Positions 23,302 to 36,300 of a DNA stretch of 64,000 nucleotides are shown here, piece after piece (the first letter of the stretch is position 1; every line of letters begins with the position of its first letter). This DNA is from Volvox africanus. Lineage: Eukaryota; Chlorophyta; Chlorophyceae; Chlamydomonadales; Volvocaceae. The notes under the pieces are model-generated. The model ran no database searches. It was not told where the DNA came from and saw only the letters and a list, made by a program, of their open reading frames with translations. The translations under genes and the position numbers were made by a program. Location of the stretch: contig BSDZ01000078.1 of the NCBI GenBank assembly GCA_030268105.1, positions 6,705,501-6,769,500 of the forward strand. The letters are read 5' to 3'.

Positions 23302-26300
23302 ATGCAACCTGAAAATGGTTCAATATCATGGGGTAAGCCCTCATAAGAGTGGATCAATGCACGGATCAATGTATAAAAACATTACCTTCCGATTCTATTG
23401 GATTGCAGAATCGGCCCTTAGTGCCAAGTTGATCATCACAAGGGCCAGCGACGCTGCGCCCGTGATACAAATGGAGAACCAGGCATCCGGCAACTTTTTC
23501 GTGCAGTGTATCCTCTCCAGCCGCACGGTGGGCTTGTTGTGCTTCTGCGTCTTCCTCCGTCGCTATTCAACTAAGTACCCCTCATCCCCTTGCTCTCTCA
23601 CTCCCACTTATTACGTGCAGCAATGCCGACTGGCCTCCTGCATTCTCAATTGTCCTACAAACACCATTCAGTATACCTCATCGGCCCCCTCCACCTTGTC
23701 CCACTTTCGCACTTCTCCTGCACCGTGTCGCTGCTCACTTGTAGACTTGGAGAGCCGGCGCCGCGCTCTTTTTCGTCAGTCCCCTACCTGGCAGCGCCGA
23801 TGGAAAGCTGGTTGCAGTAAAATGCCCTACCAAGGCAGTCGCAGACCAGCTCCAGGCGGCTTTGGAAGCTGCGCTAGCGGGCCCCCACGAAGCGGCAGCT
23901 GCAGGAGCCCCGCCACCTGCACACTCAGACGCCAACGGCGACCCTGCACGGATGGCAGCCGCTGGTGTTAGCTGCTACCCTGGGCGACCCATTGGCGATG
24001 CGGCGACAGGGCGGAGCTCCGTGCCGGATTCTGGTTCGGGGTGGCGGCCCCCGCCGTCACCTGGCCCGCAACTGCCGCCGCCCTCACCGGAAAACGGCGC
24101 CCCTGATACTGCTGTTGGCTCAAGAGTGGCGAATGGGTTGGGTCAGACAAGCGGAGCTGAAAATGGGTCCGGTGCGGGTTCTAGGACTCATGATGGGCCT
24201 GCAGTGGCAGCGGGCCCAGGGCGGAATTCGTGGATGCCACCCCGTAGTCCTCTCCACTCAGTGGGAGCGGTGACCGGCAGCCCCCTTCACTCGCAGCAGC
24301 AGCAGCAGCAGCAGCAAGACCATCACAGATTAACAAATGGCGGCGATCCTGCAGCATCTGGCGCTGGTGGAGCTGTGCCGGCAGTCGACGGTGCTGTATG
24401 TGGCACAAATGATGCCAGCGCCGCTACCGCTGCCGCCACGCCAGTTTTATTACTTAACCACTTTGATCGGAAGATCTGCCGGGCGTCCTCAGATATGTAT
24501 TTCCACTATTACGGCATGTTGCAGCACCAGCAAAACATGCTGCAGGTGTGGAGGGGCGAGAAAGGACCCGAAAAAGAAGGCGGGCGGGCGGGCAGCTGGC
24601 CGGGGCTTAGGGGCCTTTGGCCTGACCATGTGGTGGTCCGTTATGATCCTGGGATCGGTGCCCAGGTTCGCAGGACGAGCTTCTGCCCGGGAGGAGGTTT
24701 TCTGCCGACCAGTGAGATGGCACTGACGGCCACTTGAAGAGCCGCTGTCGGAGAGCAAAGGTCCAGGTGTAAATGAGCGGCTGTTGAGGGGCGGTGGGTG
24801 GCGATGATCGTAGATGTGTATGTACTGAAAGGGCATATGAATGAGAGGATGACGCAGCATGAACGTCATTTGCAGTAGTACTGATCAACCGTCACTACCT
24901 GGCACTGTACAGCCCATTGCCGCATGCGGTTGTATGTCGCAACCTTTTGCCGGCTCGACCCTGGCTGCATTGGGCCTGTGTTGGCCGCAAGCAGGGACGT
25001 GGGTCTATGGAAACCCGGGTCGTGCACCTTCATTCCTACGTTGCCTCTGCCGTCACTGCACACATTTCTGGATGTCTCCATTCTTCCATTTCCATGTCTC
25101 ATACACCCCATTGCTCTGGTTAGGAAGCCAGCTCACCGCCGATCTTTCCACTTTACCCCTTTTTAGCGTTTCAATGACCGACACAAATCTTCCCTCACCT
25201 TCTTCTGCAGGACTACACCCGGACGGGAACGTATTACAGCGTCATTTTGGGGAACCCGGACGACTTCCGAGGGCGAGTGGTCATGGATGTGGGCGCAGGC
25301 AGTGGGATCCTGTCGCTGTTCGCCGCGCAAGCGGGGGCCAGCAGGGTGTATGCGGTGGAAGCAAGTGGTATGGCGCGATTTGCTAGGTTGCTGGCGGATG
25401 CTAACCCATCCGTGGGATCGCGTATCACCGTTGTCAATTCGAAAGTGGAGGAGCTCTCGCTGCCGGGTGAGTGAATCGTTGGCGTTGCACATTATTGGCT
25501 CGCCATCTCACCTTTCCCGGCATGGTTGACTGCCTGCCTAATGTGCTGCTTGCACGCGAGCCGCAGCCAAAGTGCGTTTTGCACTGGAAGAGCGTCACGT
25601 CATCCGCTATTGTCGCCATGTTGACCATGCTCTGGCGCCACACTTAATGCTCCGGCTGGGGTGCATTTTTGAACGACATCACATTTTGGTCATGTGCATT
25701 CAATCTGTGTCCCTTTGCGTTGTTTTTTCTTTTGCAAGGCGTTTTCGCCCCAAACCCTGCCGCTCAGGCTTCAGGGGGTGCGCGGCTTCTATCTCCTCAT
25801 CAAGACTTTTACATTTAGCCCCTGTCCGCGAGTATGGCCGCAGAGCGCGTTGACGTGTTGGTTTCGGAGCCCATGGGCACGCTGCTAGTAAACGAGCGCA
25901 TGCTGGAGTCTTACATTTTTGCACGGGACCATTTCCTGAAGCCGGGCGGCAAGATGTTTCCACAGCTGGGCCGGATCCACGCAGGTAGGGTACGTAGGGG
26001 ATCTCGTTGGGGTTTTGGCGCAGGACGCAGGTTGCGGGTTTTAATGACCCTCCACAACCCTCATCAACACCGATGGTCTTAAAAAACACATTCATCCGAC
26101 CTTGTGTGACGCATGGGAAAGTAGAGTCGACCCGCACAGCCTTAGATCGCATCCCCAGCCCCACAACCCAATCTGTTAGCTAAGCACGCCATCGAATTTC
26201 CTACATGTATTTATTGGAGTGGCAAAACCACCGCTCTGAAGTTTGTGGAGTTACACACAACGGCGGATTTGGAATTATGAAAGGCGACCAGCAGACTGTA

Positions 26301-28128
26301 GGTTCTTGTTCGAAGGCCAGTGTCAAAGCTGATTTAATAGTTCCTTCGCGACCCCCTCCAGTTCCCTTTCCTGTTCGTCGGAAGTTGTCCATGCAGCCCT
26401 GTTGCAGCAGCGCCCTTATGTCTACAGCACACGTTTTGACACGGGGAGCCTCCGGTAACCTGCTTGGTCTTGATTTGACCGAGGCTTTACCCGTCGTGTT
26501 TAGCTGTGGACAGCTGTAGGGGCTTACAGCTTCGCACCCACAGTCTGTATCCCCTCCCGACCTTACGCAGCCTGCTTCAGCGACGAGATTCTCCACGCTG
26601 AAGTGGCGGCTAAGTCGGCATTCTGGTTGCAATCCTCGTTCTACGGTGTGGACGTTACGTCGTTGCACCCGGCTGCCACTGAAGGCTATTTCGGTCAGGT
26701 GGTGGTGGATGCCTTCGACCCCTCACTGCTGGTCACATCTTGCGCCACACGAGCACTGGATTTTGGCACCTTACCGGAGGCCGACCTGCTGGACATCGAC
26801 ATGCCACTTGAGGTGCGCGCGTGTTGTAGGGGCATTAGTTGATGGCAGGGAGAAAACATAGTAGGGAGAGAATGGTAAGGAGGCTTGCTCTATTCCCTCG
26901 ACCTCACGTATCCCCTATAAGCTTCCCTGTTCTCCGCTACCCAGCGTTACTGCATCCTGTGCTTGGGGTGCTTTGGGGTGCTTTGCTCCTATTTTTCGAA
27001 CGTTCCTGGTTTACTTCTGTGCATCTTTACTCTCCGTCCCTTCCCATCCCTGCGTTTCCCAATCACCGTCCTCCATTCACTGTTGCCTGCGATCCTTAAC
27101 CACATCCCGCTTCAGCTGTCAACGGGCTCGGCGGCTCCAGTAACTATACACGGACTGGCGTGCTGGTTCGGTAAGTACTCAGCAGGACTCGAGTTCTGGA
27201 GTCGACGACTCCCCACTGTCATATTAGGGTAGACACCGGATGATCAAGGCGTCGGCTCGTTTTTGACTGCGTGACATCCTCACCCCGCAGTTCACAAATT
27301 GATTCTGAACTTCTGATAGGCTTTTCCCCACCAAACGCGAAGGCATCATGTAAGGCGATCCATATCAAGCTTTTTGTCGGCGGGGTATACACTTGGAGTG
27401 GCATCAGGTCTCTTGTCTCATTGCGTCCTCTCCTGGCCCCGCCTGTTTTTCTGCCCCTTCAGATGTATTCTTCGCGGGAGCGCAGCAGCCAGTGTGGCTC
27501 ACCACGGCGCCTGGGATGCCAACCACGCACTGGTGAGTGGATGGGTGGGGACACGCTGCTGCGCATGAAGGTTTGAAAACGAAAGACAACAGAACCGGGC
27601 ACTGAAATCTAAAAAAGCATCGGGTTTTGAGCTCTGAGGATACCGTGTACTGCACGGCTAATGCTCCTGTGACATATACCCCTTACCTAACACCTGAATG
27701 GAATGGGTCCTAGCCCTTCCGCCTCCAGTGCTTAGTATACTATGCTTACCCTTACACATCAACTTATTTGGAACGTTGAGTGAGTTTGGTAGCCACGACG
27801 CAGGTTCCAACTCCGCTGCGTCCTGCAGCAGCCGCTACTGGTGACTGCTCCCAACACCCGCATCACTGGCCGTCTACACCTCGTCGCGCATGCACGACAG
27901 TCGTACGACATCTACTTGACACTCACCACGCAGTCTCTGCAGCCCGGCCAGCCGCCGCAAACCTCAAGCGGGAAATTTGATCTGAAGGAACCGTACTACC
28001 GTCAGCTGACATCTTATGGCGCTGCGGCTGCGGCAGCGACGCTGGCAGGGGCAGCAGCGCAGGCGATGGGCGCTGATGGCGGTGTTGCTGCTGTGGCGAC
28101 GGAGAATGTGGGATGGGGCTGGATGTGA
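23302..28128 (+). CDS. PRMT4: protein arginine methyltransferase, PRMT4/CARM1 type
   Basis: Nine exons, 23302-23332, 23409-23538, 23795-24545, 25211-25466, 25844-25984, 26571-26812, 27116-27170, 27463-27532 and 27804-28128, give 666 residues with every phase consistent. The enzyme transfers methyl groups from S-adenosylmethionine to arginines (asymmetric dimethylation in this class), typically on histone H3 and RNA-processing proteins. Residues 1-90 resemble the CARM1 PH-like N-terminal fold. A 200-residue Gly/Pro/Gln-rich linker, including a Gln run, is an expansion here. The catalytic core starts at [25 protein letters not shown]. It holds motif [10 protein letters not shown] (330-336), the double-E loop [13 protein letters not shown] (Glu398, Glu407), DAFDP and the THW loop THWFQLRC (557-559). 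The beta-barrel ends [11 protein letters not shown], then an Ala-rich tail. LACWFDV and [12 protein letters not shown] support PRMT4 over PRMT1. Nuclear location is inferred from the family. Confidence 0.93.
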
Positions 28129-29902
28129 GATCTGGAAACGGATGTTAAGAAGCCCTGCAACTGGGAAGGCGGTGCCGCTAGTGCCAACACCGCTACCTGT
28201 AGGGTCAGTATGGCTTGTTGTACAATGCTGCATATCGACCACAAAGGTGACGGGCGCCGCATGCCCTCTCCACGAGAATGCGAGCATGGCGGCGAGGTCA
28301 CGACAGGAATGCTTGGAGCTGCCCTGACTTACCGCATGACGTCAGTACCAACACCGGGAGGGGCCCGCTCGTTGGAGATTCCGCATGCGGAGGTGGATTC
28401 CCGCAAGCTTTGCACGACTGGGGCCCTTGCAGTACGATGACCAGTGGTACTTGCTAATGGCGTTGTGGCTGGCAGGCTGAATTGAAATTGGGGTGGGGCG
28501 TGAAGTAAGAGTGGTGCGGAGAGGTTTGGAGGGACTGGATGGTGGAGGTCAGCAGGCCGCTGTCGCTGTGGCCTCCATGGCTTCGCGCCGGGGCGTCTGC
28601 AGCTCGTTCATCCGGGTTATGTGTGTCGTTTGTTGTACTGCGCCCTACCTACAGCAGCAAGAAGTCGTTGTTGAGCAGGTTAAGTGCAGAGGTTTGGCAG
28701 CAGATGAGCGCAGCTGCTCGCCGCAATCCGGGCTACTGCTTTTGCCAGGCGTCATATTGGATATGACGCATGACGGCGGAACGGCCACTGGCAGGTGGTG
28801 TCCTCCCCGTCGTAATGCCACAGGGGAAACGAAAGCTTTTGAAGGGCGTTGACGGGGTTTGCTTAAAGAATGGTGGCTTGAGGGCGCATGTCTTGAGTGC
28901 ACACTATACCGATGCCGATTTTATCCTTCATCCTTATCATAATCACAGTTTGTCATGACACACTGCGTGACCACTCCTTAGATGGCAAAGGCCACGTACT
29001 GACAGATCACGCGCTGTGCAGATTACACGCTGTGCTGTGACAGCACCATCCTGGTTATCATGACTTCAGCATGTTCGTTATCCCTTTATTGCAGACTGTA
29101 TGAGTCGGGCTCGTTGCCGAACGCTGATATGAAGTAAGAAACGGATTGATTTTTTACTAAGCCCAGCCGTATAGATTGGCCTTCAGGGGCAAAATCCATG
29201 GACGTGCGTGAACGTGATACGCATTTCGTCTGAACCCTTCCCACAATATGATATACGGACATACAGACAGGCGTGCTACCGTCGTAACCTTCCACCCTGC
29301 GTTCATTTAAAAGAAGCTCGTTGCCAAAATCATCTCTTTGTTGCCATTCCAATCGACAGCCATTCCCATCTCAAGTGGATGGCTCTTATCCGGATGACGT
29401 GCAAAACATATGGCTCTCTGCACAACCTCAGTTAAGACCTTCCGGCAAGGGACCACACGACACGTGTACATTGTTTGGCTGGTGCACCAGTGGATAAGGA
29501 GTTGGCATGCCCAACAAATATGATACGAGTCAACTACTCCCAAGGATGACAGAACGGCGTTCCCAACAAAAGGCAAGATATAACACATTGTGCCACGGCC
29601 CTGCTCCCACAGCGGCAAAGCCCTCCTCGCGATTCACTTCCTCCAAATCCTACGCTGCGCTTCTTAATGCATTTCTACCCTATCCGGCGACTGCAGAAAC
29701 ATTGCAGCATTTTGCCCAATTCTTGCAGCACTCCTCTCCCACCTGACACTCACATATGCCCCAACGGCCGCTGCCTTATCCGCATCACATGTTCGACACT
29801 TAACCCTCGTCCACCTCAACTTTGCTTCATGTCTCCATCCCTATCCCCTCAGGTCTCAGTTCATAGCTTTGTTTAGTCTCCACCCCTGCCTGCAACCCTG
29901 TT
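28129..29902. other. convergent 3' regions of PRMT4 (+) and FIS1 (-), no gene seen
   Basis: The several overlapping frames have no family features and no phase-compatible splice partners. The sequence probably holds both 3' UTRs. Confidence 0.5.
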
Positions 29903-31452
29903 TCAGCGCTTCCGGCCAGATCCTAAGAAGATGGCCAGCGCCACTCCCGCCAGTGCCGCCCCTATCCCCACCCCCATAAGCCCCTCTCGCACAATAGCGT
30001 CCTCCGCCAAGCCCCGCAGGAACTCCGCCTGGCGGAAGCCGGGATGTTCCTGCCGGGCAGGGGCCGATGGGGAAGTCAAATTAAGAAACTGCAGCTGAAG
30101 GCCAGAACTACAACGTAACCAAGTCTAGTGACGCGGGTGTATATTTTTTGAGATAAGCAGCGTCCCAAGAACTGAGTCGACCACGCATGAAAAGCTTATT
30201 GAAGCAAAGTAAACTACCTAGCCGATGGGCCCGCAATAATTTTACCATATTAATATCGGTCTGGCTGTTGGAAGCGAAGAAAGGCGGACCTATTGTAGCA
30301 GAAACGCTACCTGACTTTTTGGCTGCCGGCTGCTAAGGTGCTAACATGCGAGTGCTCCTCCGGGGCCGCCCATCTAAAGGCCGTGACCCGACCAACCTAC
30401 CCCAACCGAACCCGGATTGGCTGGCTGTGAAGCACAGTCTGAACCGACAGCGTGTGAGCCCGCGTCGACTCACCTAACGTGGTGGCGGCAACGACAGCAG
30501 AACGAGCCGCAGGCAAAAAATGTGAAATGATGCGAAAAATGATGCAGGGGCATGTTGCGCAAAAAAATTCACACATAAGCGTCTCAAACAACGGAGCCCC
30601 GTACGGCTGCAAGTGCAAGCGCGCACACATAGCACACATACCAAATACGGCTGCAGATTGCTTTACGAGGCGGGAGGCGAGTCCAGAAAGGGCATCGATC
30701 TTTGACAACGTACGATGAATTTTAATACGCGGTCCCCGAGCTACTGTGTGGCTCTGTCAATTGCCACGGAACATGACACGCACAACGTAACATGCGGACC
30801 TCTCACCCAGCCGGAGCTGTAAGGAAACATGTTGTGCATATTAGGAAATGGTAACGCCATACCTGCAATAATGAAGACAGCTCCCTCCGAGAGTCAATGT
30901 ATTGGCCCATATTGTAGCATGCAACTGATCAACACACGGAGGAATGGGGACGACAGGAAGGCGTTGTGCAGCGAAGTGTTAGTTCTGCAACGATCCCGTT
31001 ACGCCATTTCTTTCCCATTCAAAACTATGACTTGATCAAAAGAAATCTGAGGTGGAAAGTGGACCTTGTTCGGGGCTTTACTAAATGAAAAAATCGTCCC
31101 GTGGGCCCCTGCGGGCCCCATCAACTTGTTACCCAAGCCCCCGCCTTACCAGCTGCAAAGTAGCGATATTCCTTATCTTTTGCTTGTTCTCGTAGCTTGG
31201 CGCGACAAAGCTCCAAACCACGGCTTTGGTGTCCGCGGTGAGTGCTGTGAACAAGCGCCCATACTAACCTGCAGGCTCAGGCGGTAATTGGTATACTTAT
31301 ATGAGAATCGTCACTTAAGTGCCAGTTGTTCCATACCTGAATCGCGCAGCGTCCACTTCTTCGCTTTTACCGGTATTGAAGATGCTGTGATACTCGTCTT
31401 CTGCGTGCTTAACAAAATCTAGGTCGACAGAAGGCAAATGTTCCTGTCCCAT
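29903..31452 (-). CDS. FIS1: FIS1 tail-anchored organelle fission protein
   Basis: Four minus-strand exons, 31452-31337, 31268-31150, 30924-30863 and 30049-29903, code for 147 residues, the usual FIS1 length. All phases agree. FIS1 sits on the cytosolic face of mitochondria and peroxisomes and helps recruit the dynamin-based division machinery. The N-terminal helix reads DFVKHAEDEYHS. AARFRLVWALVHST corresponds to the conserved FxYAWxLVxS segment, with KDKEYRYFAAVACYNMGQY as the second TPR-like hairpin. HPGFRQAEFLRGL leads into the tail anchor, a glycine/alanine-rich hydrophobic stretch at about 122-144, ending in the basic GRKR. Start is ATG 31450-31452; it is in frame and gives the family N-terminal length. 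Intron 3 is long (about 810 bases). The gene is head-to-head with the giant gene starting at 31899. Confidence 0.9.
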
Positions 31453-31898
31453 TGTCACTTCCTTCAGGAAATCGTCTAAGCGACCTCCCTATGTGTGCGA
31501 AAATGACACTTCCTGACAGCTGAACCCCGAAGAATGTGTAACAAGGTAAACTCAAAGAAATAAAATAATGTACTTCTTCATAATGTGTTAAACCTAGCGA
31601 GATGTTCTGGGGAGGAGGCCAGCGGTTGCTCGTGACCCAAACCTGAAGACCTGCTGTACATGACGCAATAACCAATGCGGGTTTTACGGTTGTTACGAAC
31701 TTATCACTTTCGGAAATACTTTAATCCATCTACGTCGCCTGTTAGTAGGGCTGGTAACAGTAATCGGCAGCGCCGACACTGTTGTCGACAGAGACATGAA
31801 CGTACATTTTATTGTTCATGGCTCGTTTTGATTATGATTTTTACATCATAATAAACGGCTAAGCTGGCGGCAGGGCGTCGAGTAACGCCCCCTGCAGC
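31453..31898. promoter_or_regulatory. shared divergent promoter region (FIS1 / giant gene)
   Basis: Only 446 bases separate the start codons of FIS1 (-) and the 31899 gene (+), so both 5' UTRs and promoters must lie here. It is AT-richer than the flanking exons, for example at 31800-31860. I see no clear TATA box or named element. Confidence 0.55.
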
Positions 31899-33311
31899 AT
31901 GGCGAAATGCAGGGGGGAGATGCAGTCGTGCAATCGCCAATACCACGCAATCAGAATTCCATCAGCTTCCTTATCTGACGTCAAAATTCGTTCTGTTTTT
32001 TCAGCTGCCCTCTCCAGTGAGCACCCCAGTACCGCCGCTTCCGCGTTAAGACGTGGCGGCGGAGTCCCCTTAGCAGTGCCGCATCGCCACTGTCCGTTGA
32101 GATGTACAGCGGTCAATACCCCTCCTTCGCGATCATTTTCTTCCTTTGATCGACGCCCTTGTGTTCCAATGTCGCGCACCGGCCGTGAGGGGACTTCCGG
32201 GCAGCTACACGGCAGTTATGTCGGTGCTGCAGGACAGCGCAGTTCGGACGACGACAATGTTGGTACAGTCAGGGTCCCCCTATGGCCGACATCTCCAGGG
32301 CCCTATGGTCGCCCAGTGGGTCGAGTCCTTCAGGTCGGGGCTCCTTTGGAACTGTCCAGCACATCCCACATGCCCGTTCGCTTCATCGTATCGCACCTGG
32401 TGGTCTCCGGCGGCTTGCTCAACCTGGTCCTTGAGGGTCGAGACGGCGGGGGCGCACATGTCCGCTTGCCGCTGCCGCTACCTCTGCCGTCGCAAATCCG
32501 CTTTTATTCGGCTGACGGCGCCATAGTCGAAGGGCACGGGGAGGCTTGCCTTCCCAGATTTGGCCCATCATCTGCGAACTCTCAGCCTGGATGCGGTTAC
32601 AGTGGCACTCGGAGTAACAGTAACAGAAAGACTCTCGGGCAGCAGCAGCCGCAATCACCCAAGACAAAGCTGCACTACAGAGTGCACGACTCGCAGCAGC
32701 AGCAGCAGCCGACACGCCCGTACAGTAAACTCATCGCACCTAATCCATCACACGTATCGATCGGAAGCAGAGGAGTCCAAACAATCCCACCGCAGGTGAC
32801 TCTGACGACCGCGGAGTGTGCATCAGCAGCAGCAGCAGCCCAAGCCTCCGCCAGCACTAGTGCGGACCAGGGGGACGCACACAGCACCCCAACGTTATCG
32901 AATACGGACATCCCGGTTAGGCAAGAGGCTGCCGGCGAGGGCCGCACCGGTTTGTCCGGCGTCTCAGCAGTGAGAGCGCCGAATGGGGCTGCCTTGCCAG
33001 GTGCATCAGTTGGGAGCTGTCTGAGGGGCAGCACGGCCTTGAAGGCGGCGTTCCCAAATTGGCCCCCTCCCCGGGAACCTGTGGGCAATGCACGCCTCTC
33101 CATCGCCCGTCCGAAAAAGGGCGACGGCGGAAGCAGCAGCGATGGGGGGCCTGCGAATGATGTGCGGTTACTCTCCCGGCCCGAGCTCCCATCCGTGGCC
33201 CGGATCCTAGCGGGTTTCATGCCCATGCGGCTAGTGCGCAGGTGGGTTAGGAAAACGAAAGCGACGGACTCAAGCACTGTAATTCATTAAGAAGGACAGA
33301 TGAAACACCCT

Positions 33312-33394
<83 letters not shown>

Positions 33395-36300
33395 AGTGGT
33401 CTCGGGCAGAGATACATCTCTTATGTGACGGACTTGGTCCGACGCTTGGGGCGTTCCAAGTGTCGAACCGTACTGCGCGTCTGCGAGCTGCCAAATGCCA
33501 CCACCCAGCCGCAGTCCACGTCTGTAAGCCCATCAACAGCGGTCTGCATCAGGCAATCGCGCACAGCAGTTTACATTCTCATCCTCGTCTACACCCAGCG
33601 TCTGCATGGGCGTGTATCTTCGTGGTTCCCTACGCGTCATATGTCGATGTACCTATCCCTTCTCCCCATGCACGTCCTACCGACATCCTCCCTCAGGTAT
33701 TGCCATGGGTTTTGGTTGTTTGCTTCGCCCAACCACATTCCGCTTTTTCTCCCCCTCATGTATGCCTCCCTCTCCCCCACCATCCTCAGGTCAGGAATCT
33801 TGTACCTGAGCCATCGGGACACGCGGCTACGGTGGCGCACGAAGGGGCCGAAGGGGCAACACGCGCCCGGTGATGCCTCTCCGGCTGCAGGGGAAGGCCG
33901 AGGGCATAGTCTAAGGGAGGGCGGAGGGTGGGACGTCTTGAAGCTGCAGCAGCTGTCGCCCTACCTTCAGCTACTGCGCGCGGCGACACCGAAGCTGGGG
34001 AAATCCGTAACACCCGCTTTCCGAGGAGATACAGTGGCGGCGGGAGGAGCTGCCGCCCAGGGGGGAGGAACTCCTCCGCAGATTAGCAGTCGTGGCCCGA
34101 TTGCTGCTGTCCGGACAGAGGGAATCGGCAGTAATGGCGCTGGTGTCAGGGACCGACGTGAGCACGCTGCCGCCTTCAGGCCGACGGTGATGGTGAGCCG
34201 GCGGGGAAGCATCAGCGTCTGCGAAGCCTGGCGGAAATGGGATGGAGCCGGTGCTGGAGTCATGGGCGTCGTCGAGGATGCAATGCAGAGGCCAGATGTG
34301 TCGCAGACGGATGGCGGTGGTCTGCAAAGCGACGCGGATGCAGTGTCGGTGCGGCCACCAGGTGCCGGATTGGAGGTGCGGCCACCAGGTGCGGCCGACG
34401 ACGTGCGAGGGCCATGGCACTCTGCATTGTTGCAGGTGCGGGGGTTTCGGGGGTTGGGCCGTGTGACAGGTGTCAACCATGGGTCCACCTGGCGTGCGGC
34501 GGCAGCAGCGTGTTAGTTGCTGGCGTGTGGAAGTGACTCGCCAATCGGGTTGGGTTGCGGCGGTCCATCAAGTGCTCAGAGTTCGCTAGACAGGTTCAAC
34601 TTGGCGGTTCGAGTAGAGGGTATTCTTCGGATTAGTTAGGTTGATTGTTGCTCACGTCGTCTGAGACGGGCGTCTGAGACGTTACTGCTTCAAGTTGTAA
34701 GGGCCCTGCCAGATAACGGGTATCGGAACTTTATTTGAGCGCCATGATGCTATCTGTGTTGGTCTGTACCTAAGGGCAGGGTGAATACCGTGTTCGCAGC
34801 AGAGAGGGTGCGATTGTGTAGGAGGGTGATGGTCAGTGACCGGGCGGGCGGACTACCTGACTGCCAGGTAGTCTGAAGTACACAACGTGCTGCCCTCTCC
34901 TTTGTACTGGTGCTGATGCTTAATTAGGATCGGGCAATTGATGAGGGAGCGAGAAGCAAACGAGATCAGGCATGCAATGTGAGCAGAGGTGTGTATGTGT
35001 GTGTAAGAGAGAGAGGGGGGGATTTTCACCTAGGGTGGAATATGTAGGAGTGTCGCGCGAGCTCGGGAAACCTGTGCAAGAACCCTTATAATGACTGGGC
35101 TGTCTCCCCGTTCTCGAATTCTACCGCGGCAGATTTTGCGGGCAGCGAATCCTCGGGGACCGCGGGCCCCAATAGCGCCAAGCCACCGGCTTTCTGATTT
35201 TGCTGAAAGAGCCACGACGGCGGCGGAAGTTGTCTCCGGCTCACGGTTTGCGCGGGCAGCCTCTCTGTCCGCGAAAGCAGCAGCAGCAACAGCGATAGCA
35301 GTGCCACCTTCAGCACGGCAGAATGCAGCAGCAACGGCGGAGCCTTCGGTGAGGGCGGCAGCAACGGCGGCGGCAGAAGCGGCATTTCCTGGCTTTACAC
35401 CTGACACATCCCGACAGCGAGACAGACGATCATGGCACGAGGTAGACGACCCCCTGGTGAGCTGGTCCGTAGGTGGGGAATGGGAGAGAGGTCAGAGGTC
35501 TTGGCGTTTCATGGAGCTGCCCTGGGTTGCGCCCTATAACTATTCGCTGTGCTGAAGTGGTTTCTAGTACTTTACGACATAACTCTCTCAATCATGTCTG
35601 TCTGTCTGCTTGTGTGTGTATGTGTGTGTGTGTATGATGGGGCTGTGAATTATGTGCGTGCGATGGTCCTCATATCTGGCACCATGAACGACTGTGAGAT
35701 AGGAGGAAAACGCCAGTTGTGGTTGTGTTGCTCGCATCATGATGTCCCTTCCTCCTCATTCCTCCTCATGATGTCCGCCGCATTCATTTCTTCGTTTTGT
35801 AGACGCCACTGGAAGCGAGCGTCACTGGGGCCACCTCCCTGGAGCACCTATACGGCATTTTGGACGTGCATTGGGACAGTCTGGAAGCCCGCCTCATCGT
35901 GTTGGCCTGCCGGGTGCTTGTGGGTCTGACCCTCCAGAGTGGATTGACCACCTCACAGGCGGTGATTGGACCAGGGACTGCCAGGACAGCAGCAGCGCCA
36001 CCCTGGTATTCCCCTATCACTGGCGCCGTGCATTGCTACGCAAGCGTCCTGGATTACCACAGGACTGTTTCCAAACGCCCTGGGCCGCGCACTACTCGTG
36101 CTGCGCCGGGGGGAGCGCAGCCCAGTATTTGGGGGGAGGAGTGCATAACACATGTTGCTGGGGAGCAGAGGCAGTATAGTGACGCAACCGGGACACGTAC
36201 CGTGGCTGGAGAGCAAGGACCAAGACACGGATTATTGGAAAGCAGCGAGCACCTGGAATTACTCTCCTTGGCTCGCCGATGTGTGGGCCGCCTAGCTCGC

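Noticed and set aside
31859..32179. Minus-strand frame of 106 residues antisense to the giant gene start
   Set aside because: The + strand frame continues through in-phase exons, and the FIS1 start is already explained at 31452, so this is a shadow.
33313..33394. Possible interstitial telomere repeat
   Set aside because: Volvocine telomeres are TTTTAGGG; CAGGGA does not match. The same holds for GGGTGC at 38443-38556.
33270..33536. Cys-Pro repeat open frame on the minus strand
   Set aside because: It is only the translation of the CAGGGA hexamer array in an intron.
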